A program made the position numbers and the translations under genes. Shown here piece by piece: positions 56,235 to 64,000 of a stretch of DNA of 64,000 nucleotides (position 1 is its first letter; each line of letters starts with the position of its first letter). The stretch is from contig JACRPO010000009.1 of assembly GCA_016223165.1 (NCBI GenBank), forward strand, positions 558,001 through 622,000, written 5' to 3'. This stretch comes from Burkholderiales bacterium. Lineage in GTDB: Bacteria; Pseudomonadota; Gammaproteobacteria; Burkholderiales; Burkholderiaceae_C. The notes under the pieces are model-generated. The model saw only the letters and a program-made list of their open reading frames with translations, was not told where the DNA came from and ran no database searches.

Positions 56235-56633
56235 TCAGGCGTCGTTCGATGCAGCCAATTTCAATTGGGGCTTGTCGGCGCTTTTCAAGCTGCGCAACTC
56301 GCCGTCGACCAAGGCACCGGGATGCATCTCGAGCACATCGTAACGGATGTCTCCTGTGATGCGCGCCTTGGGCTGCAGTTCCAGCATCTCGCTGCAGACG
56401 ATGGGGCCTTCGACCTCGCCGTTGATGATCACGTGCGCCGCCATGACCTTGCCGATCACTCGGGCTTTCTCGCTGATGACGAGGATCGAGTGGTTGTCGC
56501 CCTCGGCGATGACATCACCCTCGACGCGGCCGTCGATGCGCAGGCCTTCGTTGAAGCGCAGGGTGCCCTGCACCGTCATCCCCTCGCCCACCAGGCTGCG
56601 GATGGGCGGCGGCTTCTTCTTTCCAAGCATCAT
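56235..56633 (-). CDS. Bactofilin
   Basis: 132 residues. The right-handed beta-helix core is visible: GMTVQGTLRFNEGLRIDGRVEGD (ends given: GMTVQG and DGRVEGD), VIINGEVEGPI, ARITGDIRYDVLEMHPGALVDGEL. Bactofilins polymerise without nucleotide and organise cell shape or envelope enzymes. It lies between erpA and a coiled-coil membrane protein gene on the same strand. Confidence 0.93.
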   Translation of the reverse strand: MMLGKKKPPPIRSLVGEGMTVQGTLRFNEGLRIDGRVEGDVIAEGDNHSILVISEKARVIGKVMAAHVIINGEVEGPIVCSEMLELQPKARITGDIRYDVLEMHPGALVDGELRSLKSADKPQLKLAASNDA

Positions 56634-56700
56634 TTCTGGCTCTCCTGGCGGAATGGCTCGAAGCGGTCAGGCGGGATCAGGCCGCGCGGACACGGACTAG

Positions 56701-57408
56701 CTAGAGCTTCAGGGTCTGCGTGGCCCGGACCGCCCCCTTGGCGTCGAGGACCCGTGCCTGTACGGACTTGATCACGGCGCCCGCGGGGTGTTCGACCGTG
56801 CCTTCCACACGCGCGTACTGCTTGAGCGTGAGCGGCCTCGCCCCGCCGGGCAATGCTAACGTCCAGGGCTTGCCGTCGTGCTGGCCGCTCAGCAACAAGT
56901 CGTAGCGACCGTTGAACTCGGCGACGTTTCGGCCGTGCTGCATCACCAGCATCTGGAAGCGCAGCTGACCGGAGTCGCCGGGCTCGGCCATCAGGCCGCG
57001 CACCTGCAGGCCCTCACCCTCGGCGGGCATGAGGCGCTCGAAGAAGCCGAGGTCCTGGCGCAGCCGCTGGCGCTCGCCCTCGAGCTGGCGCACCTGCTGC
57101 GCGAGCCGCTCCTGCGCGGCGCGCTCGGTGCGCAGCAGGCTCTCGGCGGTGTTCGAGAGGGACAGTGCCTTCTCGTTCTCGCTCGAAAGGCGGCCGACCT
57201 CGGCGCGCAGGCGCGCCAGTTCCTGCTTGGCGCCGCTGTCGAGGCCGGCGATCTCGCGGCCGAACTCGAAGGCCCACACGGCGATAGCGGCCGAGAAGCC
57301 CAGCATCACCGCCGCCGCGGCCCAGCGCAGCGGCCACGGCAGGTGGCTGCGGATCATGACCCGCGGTGCGCTGATCGAAAGGCGGCGACGAAGGAGCTTC
57401 CAGCGCAT
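56701..57408 (-). CDS. Single-pass coiled-coil membrane protein (DUF6776-like)
   Basis: 235 residues: membrane segment near residues 30-48, coiled coil rich in Ala, Glu, Gln and Arg at about residues 55-110, then a beta-rich domain (MLVMQHGRNVAEFNGRYDL). This protein is commonly found between bactofilin and rpsI genes in Burkholderiales, but its role is unknown. The start at 57408 avoids overlap with the rpsI end. Confidence 0.8.
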   Translation of the reverse strand: MRWKLLRRRLSISAPRVMIRSHLPWPLRWAAAAVMLGFSAAIAVWAFEFGREIAGLDSGAKQELARLRAEVGRLSSENEKALSLSNTAESLLRTERAAQERLAQQVRQLEGERQRLRQDLGFFERLMPAEGEGLQVRGLMAEPGDSGQLRFQMLVMQHGRNVAEFNGRYDLLLSGQHDGKPWTLALPGGARPLTLKQYARVEGTVEHPAGAVIKSVQARVLDAKGAVRATQTLKL

Positions 57409-57499
57409 CGGGGACTTGCGGCCGATCGCGAAGCCCGTGCCTCGCGACCGTTCACCAAACTCGGACCCGTCTGTATACAACGGGCCCGGGCGGGTGACG

Positions 57500-57892
57500 T
57501 TACCGCTTGCTGAACTGCTTGCGACGGCGCGCGCCATGCAAGCCGACCTTCTTGCGCTCGACCTCGCGCGCATCGCGCGTCACGAAACCGGCGCGCGACA
57601 GGTCGGGCTTGAGCGCCACGTCGTAGTCGATGAGGGCGCGCGTGATGCCCAGGCGCACCGCGCCGGCCTGGCCGCTCTCGCCGCCGCCGTGCACGTTGAC
57701 CTTGATGTCGAAGCCGATCTCGTTGCCCGTGAGCAGCAGCGGCTGCTTGACGATCATGATCGAGGTCTGCCGGCCGAAGTAGGCCTCGATGGCCTTGCCG
57801 TTGACGACGATCTTGCCCTCGCCCTTCTTCATGAAGACGCGAGCGACGCTCGACTTGCGACGGCCGGTGCCGTAATTCCAGGTTCCGATCAT
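57500..57892 (-). CDS. rpsI: Ribosomal protein S9
   Basis: 130 residues, ending with the typical GLHGARRRKQFSKR tail that reaches the decoding centre. WNYGTGRRKSSVARVF at the start is diagnostic. It is 8 bases downstream of rplM. Confidence 0.99.
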   Translation of the reverse strand: MIGTWNYGTGRRKSSVARVFMKKGEGKIVVNGKAIEAYFGRQTSIMIVKQPLLLTGNEIGFDIKVNVHGGGESGQAGAVRLGITRALIDYDVALKPDLSRAGFVTRDAREVERKKVGLHGARRRKQFSKR

Positions 57893-57900
57893 CGCTTACC

Positions 57901-58329
57901 TCAAATCGCCAGCGGCTTGGGTTGCTGGGCGGTGTGCGGGTGCGTTGCACCGGCATACACCTTCAGCTTCTTGATCATCGCGTAGCCCAGGGGGCCCTTC
58001 GGGAGCATGCCCTTGACGGCCTTCTCGAGCGCGCGGCCGGGGTGCTTGGCCTGCATGTCCTTGAAGGACGTGCCGTAGATGCCGCCCGGGTAGCCGCTGT
58101 GGCGGTAGTAGATCTTGTCCGTGGCCTTGGCCCCGGTGACGCGGATCTTCTCGGCATTGACGACGACGATGAAATCGCCGGTATCGACGTGAGGCGTGTA
58201 GATGGCCTTGTGCTTGCCGCGCAAACGGAGTGCCACTTCGCTGGCGACACGTCCGAGCACCTTGTCGGTGGCATCAAGCACAAACCATTCATGCTTCACT
58301 TCGGCCGGCTTGGCGCTGAAGGTCTTCAT
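57901..58329 (-). CDS. rplM: Ribosomal protein L13
   Basis: 142 residues, full length. HEWFVLDATDKVLGRVAS, DFIVVVNAEKI and YRHSGYPGGI are family landmarks. It leads the rplM-rpsI operon. Confidence 0.99.
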   Translation of the reverse strand: MKTFSAKPAEVKHEWFVLDATDKVLGRVASEVALRLRGKHKAIYTPHVDTGDFIVVVNAEKIRVTGAKATDKIYYRHSGYPGGIYGTSFKDMQAKHPGRALEKAVKGMLPKGPLGYAMIKKLKVYAGATHPHTAQQPKPLAI

Positions 58330-58739
58330 GAGGGTCTTTCGATAAGCGTGCCGGCCCGGGGTGGCCCGGTCCGGCGGCGCGTGCACGGCATGGCATCCAT
58401 GCCCGCAGACCACGTCTGCCCCGTCGGTACCGCTTGTTGCCGCTTGCGCGGCAGGGCCTCTTCGGGGTGCGAAGCGCTCGTATCCTTGCAGCGCGTTCGC
58501 CGGCGTCGTCTGGGTTCAGGGTACCGGCCTGACCGCCCGCCATCCCATCAGTGGTTTCCCATCAGACCGCGTTGCGGTGGGTGCGAGCGTCATGCCCTTT
58601 CCCGGCCGTGAAACGGGAAAGCCGCGCAGTATAGCCGCAAGGCGTCGGCGGCCTTGGTATCGTCGCGCAGGGCGAAGGCATTCGACCCCCAGCGCATCCT
58701 GCATCCGCCCGCCCCCACTGCCGTCCGAGGCAACGACGC
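58330..58739. other. Divergent promoter region of rplM and the DUF2726 gene
   Basis: 410 bases without a supported gene. On the minus strand TATACT (58628-58633) is the best -10 candidate for the ribosomal protein operon, with no matching -35. No riboswitch or L13 autoregulatory structure was recognised. Confidence 0.3.
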
Positions 58740-59477
58740 ATGACCCCGACCATCGCCTGGCTCCTCCTGCTCGTCGCGGCCTGCTCGGTCGGCGCGCTGG
58801 CCTACGTCCTGCTGGAACGGCGCAAGAAGATGGAACCGGAGCTGCCTCGCGAGTGGTCGCTCACACCAAGGCCGGTGTTCAATGCCCACGAACGGCGCGT
58901 GCACCGGCAGTTGCGCGAAGCGCTGCCGCAGCAGGTGGTGCTGGCCAAGCTGCCGCTGGTGCGCTTCTGCCAGCCCACCGACCCGGCGCAGGTTCACTTC
59001 TGGTTCGACCTGCTGGGCGCCACGAACGTCAGCTTCGCCGTCTGCAGCCCGAACGGCCGCGTGCTGGCCGCCATCGATCTCGACGAAGGCCGGGCTCCGA
59101 CGCGGCGTTCGACGCTCATCAAGCAGGCCGTGCTCGCCGCCTGCGGCATCCGCTACGTGCGCTACGCCGCCGAGCACACGCCCTCGGTGCCCGAGTTGCA
59201 GCTGCTGGTGCCGGCGGCGGCGGCGCAATGGCCGAGCCCGGCGGCGGCGGTGATGCACTCGGGCCTGCGCGCCGCCGGCACCGTCGGTGTCGAGGTGGTC
59301 GCGCCACGCACGCGCCCGGGCGCAGCAGATGGAACGGGCGCCTGGGCCGAATCGACCCCCTACCGAGACTCGACCTTCGGCCGCGACAGCGTCATCAGCG
59401 GCTTCTCGCACAGCCTGCCGAGCGTCCTGCCCGAGCGCGGCGGCGAGGTCGTCGAGACGCCACCGACGAGGCACTGA
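58740..59477 (+). CDS. DUF2726 protein with N-terminal membrane anchor
   Basis: 245 residues: membrane segment at 6-24 (AWLLLLVAACSVGALAYVLL), then a DUF2726 region (FNAHERRVHRQLREALPQ, VHFWFDLLGATNVSFAVC, LAAIDLDE, KQAVLAACGIRYVRY). DUF2726 is thought to be a nuclease-like fold, but the proteins are uncharacterised. Divergent from rplM. Confidence 0.8.
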   Translation: MTPTIAWLLLLVAACSVGALAYVLLERRKKMEPELPREWSLTPRPVFNAHERRVHRQLREALPQQVVLAKLPLVRFCQPTDPAQVHFWFDLLGATNVSFAVCSPNGRVLAAIDLDEGRAPTRRSTLIKQAVLAACGIRYVRYAAEHTPSVPELQLLVPAAAAQWPSPAAAVMHSGLRAAGTVGVEVVAPRTRPGAADGTGAWAESTPYRDSTFGRDSVISGFSHSLPSVLPERGGEVVETPPTRH

Positions 59478-59509
59478 GGGGTTCGAGTGGCCCGCCGCCT
59501 CGGCTCCCC

Positions 59510-60514
59510 GTGGGCTACGAAGACCTGACCCCGCAGCAGGTGCTCGACGCGCTCGATGCCGTCGGGCTGCGCGGCGACGGCCGCATCCTGCAGCTCAACT
59601 CCTACGAGAACCGCGTCTTCCAGGTCTTCCTCGAAGACGGCAGCGCCGTGGTGGCCAAGTTCTACCGGCCCGGCCGCTGGAGCGACCTGCAGATCCTCGA
59701 GGAGCACGCCTTCGCGCTCGAGCTCGCCGAGGCGGAGGTACCCGTGGTGCCGCCCCTCGTGCTCGAATCCGCGCATGCCGCCGATGGCGTCACGCTGCAC
59801 GGCGAGCCACACACACTCGCGCACGCAGGCGGCCACCGCTTCGCCGTCGCCGCGCGCTGCGCCGGCCGCGAGCCCGAGCTCGATGCGCCCGGCACGCTCG
59901 AGCGCATCGGCGCCTTCATCGGCCGCCTGCACGCGGTCGGGCGCCGACAACCCTTCGTGCACCGCCACCACCTCGGAGCACGGCGCGATGGGCAACGCGC
60001 GCTGCAGGTCATCATCGAAGGCGGTTTCGTCCCGCCCGGCGAGCTGCCGGCCTGGAGTGGCACCTGCGAAGCCGCGCTGGCGCAGGTGGCCTCGGCCTTC
60101 GACGCCGCCGCGCCGCTGGCCACCTTGCGTCTGCATGGCGACTGCCACATCGGCAACGTGTTGTGGCGCCAGAGCGGTGAGCTGAGCGGCCCGCACGTCG
60201 TCGACCTCGACGATGCGATGCAGGGCCCGGCCGTGCAGGACCTGTGGATGCTCGTCTCGGGCGACCACGCCACCATGGCGCGGCAACTGAACCGGCTGCT
60301 CGAAGGCTACGAGCAGTTCAGCGAGTTCGACGACCGCGAGCGGGCGTTGATCGAGCCGCTGCGCACGCTGCGCATGGTGCGCCACAGCGCCTGGCTGGCC
60401 GAGCGCTGGAGCGACCCGACCTTCCCGATCCATTTCCCGTTCTTCGGCAGCGCCGCCTACTGGAGCCAGCAGACGGCGCAGCTGCGCGAGCAGATCGAAG
60501 CGATGGCGGGCTGA
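59510..60514 (+). CDS. srkA: Stress response Ser/Thr kinase SrkA (RdoA/YihE family)
   Basis: 334 residues from a GTG at 59510 (no ATG is available in frame). GRILQLNSYENRVFQVF, AKFYRPGRWSDLQILEEHAF, LHGDCHIGNVLW (catalytic loop) and VVDLDDAMQGPAVQDLWM (metal Asp) fit SrkA, a kinase that limits cell death under stress. It begins 33 bases after the DUF2726 gene. Confidence 0.9.
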   Translation: MGYEDLTPQQVLDALDAVGLRGDGRILQLNSYENRVFQVFLEDGSAVVAKFYRPGRWSDLQILEEHAFALELAEAEVPVVPPLVLESAHAADGVTLHGEPHTLAHAGGHRFAVAARCAGREPELDAPGTLERIGAFIGRLHAVGRRQPFVHRHHLGARRDGQRALQVIIEGGFVPPGELPAWSGTCEAALAQVASAFDAAAPLATLRLHGDCHIGNVLWRQSGELSGPHVVDLDDAMQGPAVQDLWMLVSGDHATMARQLNRLLEGYEQFSEFDDRERALIEPLRTLRMVRHSAWLAERWSDPTFPIHFPFFGSAAYWSQQTAQLREQIEAMAG

Positions 60515-60569
60515 GCGGCACGCGCCGCCGCCGACCGGCCGCTGCGATCTCAGCCCGCTTCAACCCACG

Positions 60570-62459
60570 TCAACCCACCAGCAGCCGGTTCACGCGCCGC
60601 ACGTAGGCCGCCGGGTCTTCGAGCTGGCCGCCCTCGGCCAGCAGCGCCTGGTCGAACAGGATCTGCGCCAGGTCGTCGAAGTGCTCGCCGCCCTCGGCCG
60701 AATCGAGCTTCTTCACCAGCGCATGCTCGGGGTTCACCTCGAGGATCGGCTTGCTCGCCGGCGCACCCTGGCCGGCCTGCTTCAGGAGGCGCGCGAGGTG
60801 GCCGCTCATGTCGCCCTCTTCCACGACGATGCAGGCCGGCGAGTCGACGAGGCGGGTCGTCACGCGCACATCCTTGGCGCGGCTCTCGAGCGACTTCTTC
60901 AGCCGCTCGATGAGCGGCTTGGCTGCCTCGGCCGCCGCCTCGGCCTGCTTCTTCTCTTCCTCGTCCTGCAGCTTGCCGAGGTCCACCGAGCCCTTGGCGA
61001 CGCTCGTGAGCGTGTGGCCCTCGAACTCGTACAGGTGCGTCAGCATCCACTCGTCGACGCGGTCGACGAGCAGCAGCACCTCGATGCCCTTCTTCCTGAA
61101 GATCTCGAGCTGCGGGCTCGCCTTGGCCGCGGCGAGCGTGTCGGCGGTGATGTAGTAGATGTCGTCCTGGCCTTCCTTCATGCGGCCCTTGTAGTCGGCG
61201 AGCGAAACCCCTTCGTCGGCGTGCGTGGAGGCGAAGCGGAACAGCTTGGCCAGCCGCTCGCGGTTGGCGAAGTCCTCGCCGATGCCTTCCTTCAGCACCG
61301 TGCCGAACTGGCGCCAGAACTCGGCGTACTTGTCCTTCTGGCCGGCCTCCTCGCTTTGCGCCACGTCTTCGAGCATCGACAGCACCCGCTTCGTGCAGCC
61401 CTCGCGGATGGCCTTCACGTCGCGGCTTTCCTGCAGCAGCTCGCGGCTGACGTTCAGCGGCAGGTCGGCCGAATCGATGACGCCCTTGACGAAGCGCAGG
61501 TACACCGGCATCAGCGCCTCGGCGTCGTCCATGATGAAGACGCGCTTCACGTACAGCTTCACGCCGCCGCGCTTGTCGCGGTTCCAGAGGTCGAACGGCG
61601 CCTTCGCCGGCACGTAGAGCAGCTGCGTGTACTCGCTGCGCCCCTCGACGCGGTTGTGCGTGTAGGCGAGCGGCGGCTCGCTGTCGTAGCTGATCTGCTT
61701 GTAGAAGTCCTGGTACTGCTGGTCGGTGATGTCGCTCTTGGCGCGCGTCCACAGCGCCGCGGCCTTGTTCACCGTCTCCCACTCGCCGGTGTCGACCTGC
61801 GCCTTCTTCTCCTCGTCCCAGGTCTCCTTCTTCATCAGGATGGGCAGCGAGATGTGGTCGGAGTACTTGCCGACGATCGACTTCAGCTTCCAGGCCGAGA
61901 GGAACTCGCTCTCTTCCTCGCGCAGGTGCAGGATGACGTCGGTGCCGCGCTCGGGCCGCGTGATCGTCTCGACCTCGAACTCGCCCGTGCCCTCGCTGAC
62001 CCAGCGCACGCCCTCCTCGGGCGCGAGGCCGGCACGGCGGCTCTCGACGGTGATGCGGTCGGCGACGATGTAGCCCGAGTAGAACCCGACGCCGAACTGG
62101 CCGATCAGGTTGGCGTCCTTCTTCTTGTCGCCTTCGAGCGCGGCCATGAACTCGCGCGTGCCGCTCTTGGCGATGGTGCCCAGGTGCTCGATCGCCTCAT
62201 CGGCGCTCATGCCGACGCCGTTGTCGCGGATCGTGATCGTCTTCGCCTGGGCGTCGAACCAGAGCCGGATCTCGAGGTTGGGCGTGTCCTCGAAGAGCGC
62301 CGGCTTGTCCAGCGCCTCGAAGCGCAGCTTGTCGCAGGCGTCGCTGGCATTGGAAACCAGCTCGCGCAGGAAGATCTCCTTGTTGCTGTACAGCGAGTGC
62401 GTGACGAGGTGCAGGATCTGCTTGACCTCGGCCTGGAATGCGTGGGTTCTCTTGTCCAT
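60570..62459 (-). CDS. htpG: Chaperone HtpG (Hsp90)
   Basis: 629 residues, full length. FQAEVKQILHLVTHSLYSNK, IRDNGVGMSADEA, GTIAKSGT and IGQFGVGFYSGYIVAD form the GHKL ATP site; the middle and C-terminal dimer domains follow. Start at 62459 gives the family MDKRTHAFQ N-terminus. Confidence 0.97.
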   Translation of the reverse strand: MDKRTHAFQAEVKQILHLVTHSLYSNKEIFLRELVSNASDACDKLRFEALDKPALFEDTPNLEIRLWFDAQAKTITIRDNGVGMSADEAIEHLGTIAKSGTREFMAALEGDKKKDANLIGQFGVGFYSGYIVADRITVESRRAGLAPEEGVRWVSEGTGEFEVETITRPERGTDVILHLREEESEFLSAWKLKSIVGKYSDHISLPILMKKETWDEEKKAQVDTGEWETVNKAAALWTRAKSDITDQQYQDFYKQISYDSEPPLAYTHNRVEGRSEYTQLLYVPAKAPFDLWNRDKRGGVKLYVKRVFIMDDAEALMPVYLRFVKGVIDSADLPLNVSRELLQESRDVKAIREGCTKRVLSMLEDVAQSEEAGQKDKYAEFWRQFGTVLKEGIGEDFANRERLAKLFRFASTHADEGVSLADYKGRMKEGQDDIYYITADTLAAAKASPQLEIFRKKGIEVLLLVDRVDEWMLTHLYEFEGHTLTSVAKGSVDLGKLQDEEEKKQAEAAAEAAKPLIERLKKSLESRAKDVRVTTRLVDSPACIVVEEGDMSGHLARLLKQAGQGAPASKPILEVNPEHALVKKLDSAEGGEHFDDLAQILFDQALLAEGGQLEDPAAYVRRVNRLLVG

Positions 62460-62739
62460 GGGCGGTACGACGTGTTGGCGGGTTCTGCGTGCGGGGGTGC
62501 GGGGTGGCGGATGCGGGCGGGGTCGTCCTGCTCCGGCGCACGCGAGCATGAGGCCGATCCGGCCGAATTCAAGGCCCCCGGGCCCGGCCGGCGATTGGCG
62601 AAGACCCGAGCCGCCAGCAAGGCGGCCCGGACGCACCCTGGCCCGGCACGCCCGCGCACGGGCGGCGGATCATAACGAGCGCATCCGGCGCATACCCAAG
62701 GACGCCAGGCAGCCGCCGCCCGCCCGCCCGCCACGCCCG

Positions 62740-63633
62740 TCAACTCGCCGCCAGCCCCACGCGCAACCGACGCGCGGCCTCTTCGGCGCGCGCGTCGTCG
62801 ATTTCGCGCACGACACCGCCCAGGTCCACCGGCCCCTGCGGCTTGGCGTGCTGGCCGGTCAGGAGCGTGTCCGCGCGCAGCAAGCCGCGCTCGTACAGCG
62901 ACCAGATCTCGGGGCCGTAGGCGGTGTGCAGCAGCGCCGGCGCGAAGCGGCCGAAGAAGTCGCGCAGGTTGGCCACGTCGCGCAGCAGCATGCGCTGCGC
63001 GTGGTTGTTGCCCGCCGCGTCCACCGCCTGCGGCAGGTCGATGATCACCGGGCAAGGCTCGCCTTCATGCTCGCCCGCGCCCTCACGCACACCCTCACGC
63101 GCGCCCAGCAGGACGTTGAACTCCGACAGGTCACCGTGCACGACACCCGCGCACAGCATGCGCACCACCTCGGCCACCAGCGTCGCGTGGTGCGCGCTCG
63201 CCTGCTCGGCGGTGAAGTCGCAATCGTTCAGGCGCGGCGCCGCATCGCCCTCGGCACCCGTCACCAGTTCCATCAGCAGCACGCCTTCGTGGAAGTTGTG
63301 CGGCCGCGGCACGCGCACGCCGGCGGCGGCGAGGCGGTAGAGGGCATCGACCTCCGCGCTCTGCCACGCCGCCTCCTGCGACTGGCGGCCGAAGCGCGTG
63401 CCCTTGGCCATGGCGCGCGCCTGGCGCGTGTTCTTGACCTTGCGGTTCTCGGTGTAGTCCACCGCCTGGCGGAAGCTGCGGTGCATGGCCTCCTTGTAGA
63501 CCTTGGCGCAGCGGGTCTCGTCGCCGCAGCGCACCACGTACACCTCGGCCTCCTTGCCGCTCATGAGCTGGCGCACGACGGTGTCGATGAGGCCTTCGTC
63601 GATCAGCGCCTGCAGGCGCGGTGGAGCTTTCAT
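62740..63633 (-). CDS. RIO1-type serine kinase
   Basis: 297 residues. The P-loop MSGKEAEVYVVRC, catalytic loop VVHGDLSEFNVLLG and metal motif PVIIDLPQAVD are typical of bacterial RIO1-like kinases (PA4780 type). A short charged insert (GAREGVREGAGEHEGE) follows the catalytic loop. Role in bacteria is unclear. The palindromic repeat copy B lies directly upstream. Confidence 0.92.
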   Translation of the reverse strand: MKAPPRLQALIDEGLIDTVVRQLMSGKEAEVYVVRCGDETRCAKVYKEAMHRSFRQAVDYTENRKVKNTRQARAMAKGTRFGRQSQEAAWQSAEVDALYRLAAAGVRVPRPHNFHEGVLLMELVTGAEGDAAPRLNDCDFTAEQASAHHATLVAEVVRMLCAGVVHGDLSEFNVLLGAREGVREGAGEHEGEPCPVIIDLPQAVDAAGNNHAQRMLLRDVANLRDFFGRFAPALLHTAYGPEIWSLYERGLLRADTLLTGQHAKPQGPVDLGGVVREIDDARAEEAARRLRVGLAAS

Positions 63634-63668
63634 CCGCCGATTCTGGGGCCCGCCGCTCCCGCGCCCAG

Positions 63669-63825
63669 AGCCTGTGAATGAATCAGCCGCGCCCGAGCGA
63701 CGCGCCAGAAGGTGTCGGATCGAGGCGCAAAGCGCAGCCATATCGTGTGATATGGCGAGCCTTTGCAACGATGAGCCGGCGCCTTCTGGCGTGGCGAGCG
63801 GGTGTGGATGATTCGTCCACAGGCT
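63669..63825. repeat. Dispersed palindromic element, copy B
   Basis: A 157-base near-palindrome. Outer arms AGCCTGTG (63669-63676) and CACAGGCT (63818-63825) pair perfectly, with AATGAATCA/TGATTCGTC continuing imperfectly; inner arms CGCCAGAAGG (63703-63712) and CCTTCTGGCG (63782-63791) pair perfectly. The core matches the reverse complement of copy A at 40974-41134 while the outer arms differ. Confidence 0.8.
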
Positions 63826-63827
63826 GT

Positions 63828-64000
63828 TCAGGCGGTGTCGCGTTCGAAGTCCTGCAGGTCGCCGACCCGCACCTGGCCGTGGGCGGCGGCGCGCCCGAGA
63901 CACGCGAGATGGCTGATGGGCCCGTCGCCGATGGTCCAGGGCCGAACCCTGATCACCTCGTTCAAGCTCTCGCCGCCGCGCGTGCGGAAGGCGACGTGGC
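63828..64000 (-). CDS. C-terminal fragment of an unidentified protein (continues beyond window)
   Basis: The last 57 codons of a minus-strand gene whose start lies outside. Readable text includes RGGESLNEVIRVRPWTIG, GPISHLACLGRAAAHG and LQDFERDTA before the stop. I do not recognise the family. Its stop codon is two bases from the end of palindromic copy B. Confidence 0.5.
   Translation of the reverse strand, partial: HVAFRTRGGESLNEVIRVRPWTIGDGPISHLACLGRAAAHGQVRVGDLQDFERDTA

Noticed and set aside
58330..58739. Ribosomal protein leader regulatory RNA
   Set aside because: No structure matching a known L13 leader was recognisable by eye; a covariance search would be needed.

Overview
The window is very GC-rich DNA with dense operons, overlapping start and stop codons, and gene families typical of Betaproteobacteria. 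Markers are the tyrS / M23 peptidase / anmK / erpA / bactofilin / rpsI-rplM neighbourhood, Bug-type solute receptors, ErpA and a MSHA-type pilus cluster. I infer a member of the Burkholderiales, probably near the Rubrivivax/Leptothrix/Ideonella group. No rRNA, tRNA, CRISPR array or complete insertion sequence was seen.

Layout. 1-2323: 3' part of a lipid A phosphoethanolamine transferase gene and a PAP2 phosphatase. 2337-3657: a decayed integron, consisting of an intI relic on the minus strand, an attC-like site, one lower-GC cassette encoding a dehalogenase-like alpha/beta hydrolase, and a second attC-like site. 3656-16821: a catabolic island with a fused 5-oxoprolinase, two paralogous TRAP transporters in opposite orientation, a DUF1445 (D-glutamate cyclase family) protein, a LysR regulator and an Asp/Glu racemase family protein. 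16853-34276: a diguanylate cyclase diverging from a complete-looking MSHA pilus operon (mshI to mshP), followed by an extra 824-residue GspE-type ATPase. 34373-37124: EF-hand protein, esterase-like protein and 5'-nucleotidase on the minus strand. 37505-40906: DUF2796 / ABC ATPase / FtsX-like permease / DUF3299 cluster (Zrg-like). 41136-42251: AI-2E family transporter. 42739-48754: branched-chain amino acid type ABC transporter genes (livH, livM, receptor, livF; no livG) with a small protein and an acyl-CoA ligase-like protein. 49008-49991: orphan Bug receptor. 50067-64000: housekeeping genes dtd, CDF transporter, tyrS, M23 peptidase, anmK, erpA, bactofilin, rpsI, rplM, DUF2726 protein, srkA, htpG and a RIO kinase.

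How genes work together. Racemase, DUF1445 protein and 5-oxoprolinase could connect D-glutamate, L-glutamate and 5-oxoproline, fed by the two TRAP systems and controlled by the LysR protein. The GGEEF cyclase beside the pilus operon, and the MshEN domains in both pilus ATPases, point to c-di-GMP control of pilus extension.

Outside the genes, the notable content is palindromic DNA. Two dispersed ~160-bp hairpin elements share a core but have different, self-complementary outer arms. A nested inverted repeat of two 71-bp copies precedes livH. Several degenerate short tandem repeats occur both between and inside genes.
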